Positions 32,156 through 36,891 of a DNA stretch of 36,891 bases are shown here, one piece after another. The notes under the pieces are model-generated. The model did no database searches. It saw only the letters and a program-made list of their open reading frames with translations, and was not told where the DNA came from. Origin of the DNA: UBA4466 sp963925035 (GTDB taxonomy: Bacteria > Bacteroidota > Bacteroidia > Flavobacteriales_D > Crocinitomicaceae); contig CAWUSK010000034.1 of NCBI GenBank assembly GCA_963925035.1, positions 1 to 36,891 of the forward strand, given 5' to 3'. Both the position numbers and the translations under genes were made by a program. Every line of letters starts with the position of its first letter. Position 1 is the stretch's first letter.

Positions 32156-33429
32156 TATTTTGCCGGTAAAACTTTGGCAGCAACTTCACCAAATCCAATT
32201 CTTACACCATCTTTCTCAGAAAAACCTCTTAGAATCACAGTATCGTTGTCATTGATGAATTTTCGTTCTGTTCCATCGCTCATTTTAAAAGGCTTAGTTC
32301 CTTTCCAAGAAATTTCCAACATCGAACCAAACTGTCCTTCCTTCGGTCCAGAAATTGTACCGGAACCATAGCAATCTCCTAAACGAATGTTACACCCGTT
32401 GATTGAATGATGCGCCAATTGCTGATTCATATTCCAATACATGTATTGATAATTCGAATTAGCCACCACATTTTCATCACCGTTCTCAGGCTGAATGATT
32501 ACTTCCAAATTGATGTTTATATGCTTATCTCCGCTGTACTCTAAATAAGGCAATACTTTAGGGTCCTGAATTGGTCCAGCAACTCTAAAAGGCTCTAGGG
32601 CATCTAATGTTACTACCCAACATGAAATGTGTGAAGCGAAATTCTTCCCTAAGAAAGGTCCAAGCGGCACATATTCCCAACCTTGAATGTCACGCGCACT
32701 CCAATCGTTTAACAAAACCATTCCAAAAATGAAATTGTCTGCTTCTGCCGTCGTAATGCTATCTCCTAGTGGCTTTCCTTCGTATGTAATAAAAGCTGTC
32801 TCTAATTCAAAATCGAGTAACTTACTTTCACCAAAAACTGGAAAATCAGCTGTTGGTGGCTTCATTTGACCTTTAGGTCGATGGAAATTCACACCTGAAG
32901 GAACAATAGAGCTCGATCTTCCGTGGTAACCCACTGGAATATGTTTCCAATTTGGTAGTAATGCATTGTTTGGATCTCTAAATAAACAACCGACATTAAA
33001 AGCGTGCTGCTCACTTGAATAGAAATCTGTATAATCTCCTATTTGAATCGGCATTAACATTTCAACTTGATCCAATTCAATCAACACCTGTTCAACATGG
33101 TGTTGATTTTTCTGTAAATCATTGTGCGCAGTTGATAATAATTTTGAAATACGATTTCTTAACAATCGCGTTCCCTCTTTACCTGCTTTCATCATTGGAT
33201 TAAGCGAATCCGTATCAAAATCTTCGATTGAAAAAGGAACATTTGCCAAATAACCTAGCACGTAAAGCGATTTTAAATCGATTGCAAAATCTCCAATTCT
33301 ACATGCAACTCGTGGCTTACCTCCTTGAACTGTGATAATTCCAAATGGCAGATTTTGAATTGGAAAATCAGAATTAACAGGTACTTCTACCCATGATTTC
33401 AATGCTGGATTATTTGCTTCAATATTCAT
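32155..33429 (-). CDS. fahA: Fumarylacetoacetase
   Basis: The 424-residue protein shows the full FAH family pattern: an N-terminal SH3-like domain, then the metal/active site with DYTDFYSSEQHA (D132, with catalytic His142), LDFELETAF (E208, E210) and LNDWSARDIQ (D242), and C-terminal GDCYGSGTISGP. It cleaves fumarylacetoacetate to fumarate and acetoacetate, the last step of tyrosine breakdown. No homogentisate dioxygenase or other tyrosine-pathway gene is in the window. It is directly upstream of the Rel/Spo gene, sharing TAATG. The 44-base gap to ychF upstream shows no clear promoter box. Confidence 0.95.
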   Translation of the reverse strand: MNIEANNPALKSWVEVPVNSDFPIQNLPFGIITVQGGKPRVACRIGDFAIDLKSLYVLGYLANVPFSIEDFDTDSLNPMMKAGKEGTRLLRNRISKLLSTAHNDLQKNQHHVEQVLIELDQVEMLMPIQIGDYTDFYSSEQHAFNVGCLFRDPNNALLPNWKHIPVGYHGRSSSIVPSGVNFHRPKGQMKPPTADFPVFGESKLLDFELETAFITYEGKPLGDSITTAEADNFIFGMVLLNDWSARDIQGWEYVPLGPFLGKNFASHISCWVVTLDALEPFRVAGPIQDPKVLPYLEYSGDKHININLEVIIQPENGDENVVANSNYQYMYWNMNQQLAHHSINGCNIRLGDCYGSGTISGPKEGQFGSMLEISWKGTKPFKMSDGTERKFINDNDTVILRGFSEKDGVRIGFGEVAAKVLPAK

Positions 33430-33473
33430 TTTTTATTCCTTTTTATCTATGATTAAATATAAAAATAATTTCG

Positions 33474-34571
33474 TTATACGTTGAATCTGAAATGCATAAC
33501 ATCTCCATCTTCAACAATATATTCCTTTCCTTCTACTTTAAATTTTCCTGCTTCTTTCACTGCGTTTTCACTACCAAGTGTTGTGAAATCTTCGTACTTC
33601 ATTACTTCTGCACGAATAAATCCTTTTTCGAAATCGGTGTGAATAACTCCTGCAGCTTGAGGCGCAGTCATTCCTTTCGTGATTGTCCATGCGCGAACCT
33701 CTTTTACTCCCGCTGTGAAATATGTTTCCAATCTCAATAAAGCATAAGCCGAACGAATCAAGCGATTAACACCTGGCTCTTCCAAACCAAGTTCATCCAA
33801 GAACATCTGACGTTCTTCGTAAGATTCTAATTCAGTAATATCTGATTCTATTTTCGCTCCAATCACTAAAACTTCTGCATTTTCTGAAGCAACTGACGCT
33901 TTCAAAGCATCAACATATTCATTACCCGTTTTTACAGACGCTTCGTCAACGTTACATAAATAAAGCACAGGTTTGTAGGTGATCAATTGAAATTTAGAAA
34001 CAATCGCCGCTTCCTTTTCATCAAAGTCAAGTGCACGAACAGACTTTCCTTCTTCCAAAGACGCCTTAATTCTAACCGCAAGTTCATTTTCCTTTACGAT
34101 GTCTTTATCACCTGACTTAAGTACTCGAGCCAACGACGCAAGTCGTTTCTCTATACTCTCTAAATCCTTCAATTGAAGTTCAATATCAATTACTTCTTTA
34201 TCTCTTACTGGATTCACAGAACCGTCAACGTGTATCACATTTCCATCTGCAAAGCAACGTACAACGTGAATAATAGCATCTGTTTCTCTGATATTTGCTA
34301 AAAATTGATTTCCCAATCCTTCTCCTTTAGAAGCACCTTTTACCAATCCAGCGATATCAACAATTTCCATTGTTGTTGGCATTACTCTTTCTGGATTCAC
34401 TATAGACTCTAACTTCTCTAAACGAGGGTCTGGAACTGAAATGGTTCCAACGTTTGGTTCTATCGTGCAAAAAGGATAATTCGCCGACTGTGCCTTTGCA
34501 TTTGAAAGACAATTAAATAAGGTTGATTTTCCCACATTTGGTAAACCAACAATTCCGCATTTTAACGCCAT
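33474..34571 (-). CDS. ychF: Redox-regulated ATPase YchF
   Basis: This 365-residue Obg-family P-loop protein has G1 GLPNVGKST (9-17), ANYPFCTIEPNVG (G2), DIAGLVKGASKGEGLGNQFL (G3) and a G4 of the YchF type (CNVDEAS, N-x-x-E instead of NKxD), which explains its ATP rather than GTP preference. The C-terminal TGS domain ends with GDVMHFRFNV. YchF binds ribosomes and is linked to stress responses. A -7 box TATCTTTG is at 34595-34588. Confidence 0.96.
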   Translation of the reverse strand: MALKCGIVGLPNVGKSTLFNCLSNAKAQSANYPFCTIEPNVGTISVPDPRLEKLESIVNPERVMPTTMEIVDIAGLVKGASKGEGLGNQFLANIRETDAIIHVVRCFADGNVIHVDGSVNPVRDKEVIDIELQLKDLESIEKRLASLARVLKSGDKDIVKENELAVRIKASLEEGKSVRALDFDEKEAAIVSKFQLITYKPVLYLCNVDEASVKTGNEYVDALKASVASENAEVLVIGAKIESDITELESYEERQMFLDELGLEEPGVNRLIRSAYALLRLETYFTAGVKEVRAWTITKGMTAPQAAGVIHTDFEKGFIRAEVMKYEDFTTLGSENAVKEAGKFKVEGKEYIVEDGDVMHFRFNV

Positions 34572-34587
34572 TAATTTGAATTTTCAA

Positions 34588-34595
34588 CAAAGATA
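34588..34595 (-). promoter_or_regulatory. -7 promoter box of ychF
   Basis: On the minus strand TATCTTTG matches TAnnTTTG, 16 bases before the ATG at 34571. A CAAA (TTTG on the minus strand) at 34612-34615 is a possible -33 element at 16-base spacing. Confidence 0.55.
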
Positions 34596-34678
34596 ATTGA
34601 AAGATGGAAAGCAAAAAGTTTTTCATTCGATTCATATCATTAAATATTAACATTAAATTTATTCCTTAATACTTATCT

Positions 34679-36043
34679 ATGCGTTTAATCATTTTCTCCA
34701 TTTTGTATGTTTTGAGTCCGTCTGCTTTTACCCAAAGCGATTCCGTATTCATGCGCTCTATCTACAACGAAGCACTTTCTAACGGTCACGCTTACGAAGA
34801 TTTAAGAAGTCTTTGTAAAGACATTGGAGCGCGCTTGACAGGTTCCGCTGAAGCTGAAATGGCAATTGAATGGGGAAAACTAAAAATGGAATCTTATGGA
34901 TTTGATCAAGTTTATTTACAAGAAATTCAAGTTCCACACTGGGAAAGAGGCACAAAAGAGTCTGGATGGATTAAAGAAAAGAATGGAACACTTTCCAAAG
35001 TAAATTTATTGGCCTTAGGAGGATCTATTGGCACAAATGGTTCAATGCAAGGCGAAATCATTGTTTTCAACAGCCTAGACGAACTAAAATCATCTAACAA
35101 AGATAAAGTCAATGGTAAAATTGTTTTCATCAACGAACCGATGAATGAACAACATATTAATACTTTTAAAGCATATGGTGGTTGTTATCCAATTCGCGGT
35201 TACGGCGCTGTCGAAGCTTCAAGACTCGGTGCAAAAGCAGTAATTATTCGCTCGTTAGGACTTCCGCTCGATGAGCACCCACATACAGGGACAATGAATT
35301 ATGACGATGGAATCACAAAAATTCCAGCCGCTGCGATTTCGACACAAGATGCAGAAAAGCTAGGGCTTATGGCAAAAGGCGAAACTGTTCAATTTGTGCT
35401 TGAAATGGATTGCAGAGATTATCCTGATGTTACTTCTTACAACGTGATTGGCGAATTATCAGGGAAAACAAATCCGAATAGCATTATAACGTTTGGTGGA
35501 CATCTAGATTCTTGGGACACAGGAGAAGGTGCGCACGACGATGGTGCTGGAATTGTACATTGCTTAGAAGCTCTTCGCATTTTAAAAACATTGAATTACA
35601 AACCGAACAATACGTTGCGTGTGGTCTTTTTTATAAACGAAGAAAATGGAAATAAAGGTGGAATCACTTATGCTGATTGGGCTAAATCACGGACAAACGA
35701 GAAGCATATCGCAGCATTAGAAAGTGATCGCGGTGGTTTCTCTCCTCGTGGTTTTCATTGCGATGGATCAGACCAACAACTTAAATTAATGCAATCCTTT
35801 GCAAAAGACTTTAAACCATATGAATTAAGTGTCTTTGAGAAAGGTTATGGCGGAGTTGACATTGGACCACTCAAAAAAGCGTTTCCGGAAATTGTACTTT
35901 TTGGATTCGTTCCAGATTCACAGCGTTACTTTGACTTTCACCATGCACCTAGCGATGTGTTTGAAAATGTAAATAAGCGTGAATTGGAATTAGGAGCAGC
36001 TGCAATTAGTAGCTTTCTCTATTTGTTGGATCAAAAAATCTAA
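34679..36043 (+). CDS. Secreted M28-family zinc aminopeptidase (carboxypeptidase Q-like)
   Basis: The 454-residue protein has a signal peptide (IIFSILYVLSPSAFTQ), an inserted PA-like domain (about 120-225) and an M28 catalytic domain. Zinc ligands and catalytic residues are visible: GGHLDSWDTGEGAHDDGAG (His and the bridging Asp), FFINEENG (general base Glu and ligand Glu), ALESDRGG and FDFHHAPSDV (last His). It should act as a metallopeptidase in the periplasm or outside; there is no T9SS sorting domain, so periplasmic location is inferred. It stands alone between the divergent ychF and the oxoamine synthase gene. A GAAAAT/ATTTTC hairpin just past its stop lacks a T-run. Confidence 0.92.
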   Translation: MRLIIFSILYVLSPSAFTQSDSVFMRSIYNEALSNGHAYEDLRSLCKDIGARLTGSAEAEMAIEWGKLKMESYGFDQVYLQEIQVPHWERGTKESGWIKEKNGTLSKVNLLALGGSIGTNGSMQGEIIVFNSLDELKSSNKDKVNGKIVFINEPMNEQHINTFKAYGGCYPIRGYGAVEASRLGAKAVIIRSLGLPLDEHPHTGTMNYDDGITKIPAAAISTQDAEKLGLMAKGETVQFVLEMDCRDYPDVTSYNVIGELSGKTNPNSIITFGGHLDSWDTGEGAHDDGAGIVHCLEALRILKTLNYKPNNTLRVVFFINEENGNKGGITYADWAKSRTNEKHIAALESDRGGFSPRGFHCDGSDQQLKLMQSFAKDFKPYELSVFEKGYGGVDIGPLKKAFPEIVLFGFVPDSQRYFDFHHAPSDVFENVNKRELELGAAAISSFLYLLDQKI

Positions 36044-36136
36044 ATGAAAATTCAATTTTCGGCTATTTAGTTCATACAAACACTGCATTTGTTGATAATT
36101 TTTGTGTTTTACCTTCCTAAGTCGACCAAATTACAT

Positions 36137-36157
36137 TAATTTTGCCCAAAATTGGGC
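36137..36157 (+). promoter_or_regulatory. -7 box and overlapping palindrome before the oxoamine synthase
   Basis: TAATTTTG (36137-36144) matches TAnnTTTG. The palindrome GCCCAAAATTGGGC (36144-36157) begins at its last base and covers the expected transcription start, so it could be an operator or a 5'-end hairpin. The leader to the ATG at 36209 would be about 60 bases. Confidence 0.5.
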
Positions 36158-36208
36158 GTTGGTAGGCACGTCTCAATTTAAACTGATAACAATCAAAAAC
36201 AAACATTT

Positions 36209-36891
36209 ATGGCTCAAGACATATTTGATAAAATCAAAAAAAACAGAGGACCGTTAGGTCAATATTCTAAAGGAGTTCACGGTTACTTTACTTTTCCAAA
36301 GTTGGAAGGGGAAATCGGTAACAAAATGATCTTCCGTGGAAAAGAATGTTTAGTATGGTCAGTAAATAACTATTTAGGATTAGCAAATCATCCTGAAGTG
36401 CGTAAAGCAGATGCTGACGCGGCTGCAGAATGGGGATTAGCGTATCCAATGGGCTCTCGAATGATGACTGGTCAGACTAGCATGCACGAGGCTTTAGAAA
36501 ACGAAATTTCTCAATTCATGGAGAAAGAAGACACGATTCTTTTGAACTTCGGTTACCAAGGAACGGTTTCTGCTATTGACTCTATGGTTGACAGAAATGA
36601 TATTATTGTTTACGACAGTGAATCTCATGCGTGTATTTTGGATGGTATGCGTTTGCATGCTGGTAAACGTTTTGTTTTCCAACACAACGACATGGAGAGC
36701 TTTGACAAACAAATGGGAAGAGCGACTAAATTAGCTGATGCTCAGAATGGTGGTATCATGGTAATTACGGAAGGTGTTTTCGGAATGGCTGGCGACCAAG
36801 GTAAATTGAAAGAAATCGTTGAATTCCGTAAATCTGGTAAATACAATTTCCGTTTGTTCGTTGATGACGCGCACGGATTTGGAACATTGGG
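36209..36891 (+). CDS. PLP-dependent alpha-oxoamine synthase (serine palmitoyltransferase-like), partial
   Basis: The frame is open to the window end (227 codons seen). It has the alpha-oxoamine synthase pattern: an N-terminal region with GPLGQYSKGVHGYF, WSVNNYLGLANHPEV, GSRMMTGQTSMHEALE, FGYQGTVSAIDSM, DSESHACILDGMRLH, and ends at DDAHGFGTLG, which contains the PLP-ring-nitrogen Asp. The PLP lysine lies beyond the window. This family condenses an amino acid with an acyl thioester. In Bacteroidota, close relatives are serine palmitoyltransferase (sphingolipids) and cysteate fatty acyltransferase (sulfonolipids/capnine); the seen part cannot separate them. Confidence 0.88.
   Translation, partial: MAQDIFDKIKKNRGPLGQYSKGVHGYFTFPKLEGEIGNKMIFRGKECLVWSVNNYLGLANHPEVRKADADAAAEWGLAYPMGSRMMTGQTSMHEALENEISQFMEKEDTILLNFGYQGTVSAIDSMVDRNDIIVYDSESHACILDGMRLHAGKRFVFQHNDMESFDKQMGRATKLADAQNGGIMVITEGVFGMAGDQGKLKEIVEFRKSGKYNFRLFVDDAHGFGTL

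Noticed and set aside
1..36891. CRISPR arrays, tRNA or rRNA genes, prophage, insertion sequences, restriction or toxin-antitoxin systems
   Set aside because: Looked for by eye on both strands; no regularly spaced repeats, cloverleaf-like sequences, transposase or phage proteins were seen.

Overview
The window looks like an ordinary chromosomal (core-genome) stretch of a Flavobacteriales-type Bacteroidota, plausibly near Crocinitomicaceae/Fluviicola; the family placement is inference. Supporting signs are: AT-rich DNA; two secreted proteins with the type IX secretion (T9SS) C-terminal sorting domain (left edge and 8558-10861); many TAnnTTTG -7 promoter boxes (the Bacteroidota sigma-factor signature) just upstream of starts; weak or absent Shine-Dalgarno sequences; and LPS genes (lpxB, gmhA, a long OstA/LptA-like protein) marking a Gram-negative envelope. 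No tRNA, rRNA, CRISPR array, intact insertion sequence or prophage was seen.

Layout. 1-351: start of a T9SS cargo gene running off the left edge. 352-1097: the only long gene-poor gap, with a small membrane-protein gene broken by one in-frame stop, plus inverted repeats. 1098-5028 (minus): DEAD-box RNA helicase, and upstream of it an operon of an outer-membrane barrel, a Nif3-like metal protein and a coiled-coil zinc-ribbon protein, ended by a clear terminator at 2341-2367. 5135-8371 (plus): LtaS-like phosphoglycerol transferase/sulfatase, overlapping a diacylglycerol-kinase-type lipid kinase, then DUF1569. 8558-10861: secreted M43 metalloprotease. 10916-15350: two membrane proteins followed by methylmalonyl-CoA mutase small and large subunits. 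15443-16597: secreted helical protein and a DivIC/FtsB-like division protein. 16594-20001 (minus): surE, small membrane protein, lpxB, SpoIID-like protein. 20136-23717 (plus): DinB-like protein, NlpC/P60 hydrolase, NAD-dependent epimerase, glyA. 23718-25019 (minus): SDR oxidoreductase and a small secreted protein. 25125-26174: gmhA and a TerB-like protein. 26320-29936: fur, STAS protein, purA, OstA/LptA-like in one tightly packed run. 29933-34571 (minus): Rel/Spo (p)ppGpp enzyme, fumarylacetoacetase, ychF. 34679-36043: secreted M28 peptidase. 36209-edge: alpha-oxoamine synthase, cut by the window end.

How the genes work together. Much of the window serves the envelope: LPS and its transport (gmhA, lpxB, OstA), cell wall and division (NlpC/P60, SpoIID, DivIC), lipid headgroup chemistry (LtaS-like plus lipid kinase; oxoamine synthase for sphingo- or sulfonolipids) and T9SS export. 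The rest is central metabolism (mutAB, glyA, purA, fumarylacetoacetase) and global control (Fur, STAS, Rel/Spo, YchF). I did not find a convincing wholly new system. The best leads are the LtaS-like/lipid-kinase overlap, the 16-bp mirror-image divergent promoters in front of it, a Fur protein that has lost its CxxC zinc motif inside a fur-STAS-purA-OstA run with two TTG starts, and the nonsense-interrupted small membrane gene.
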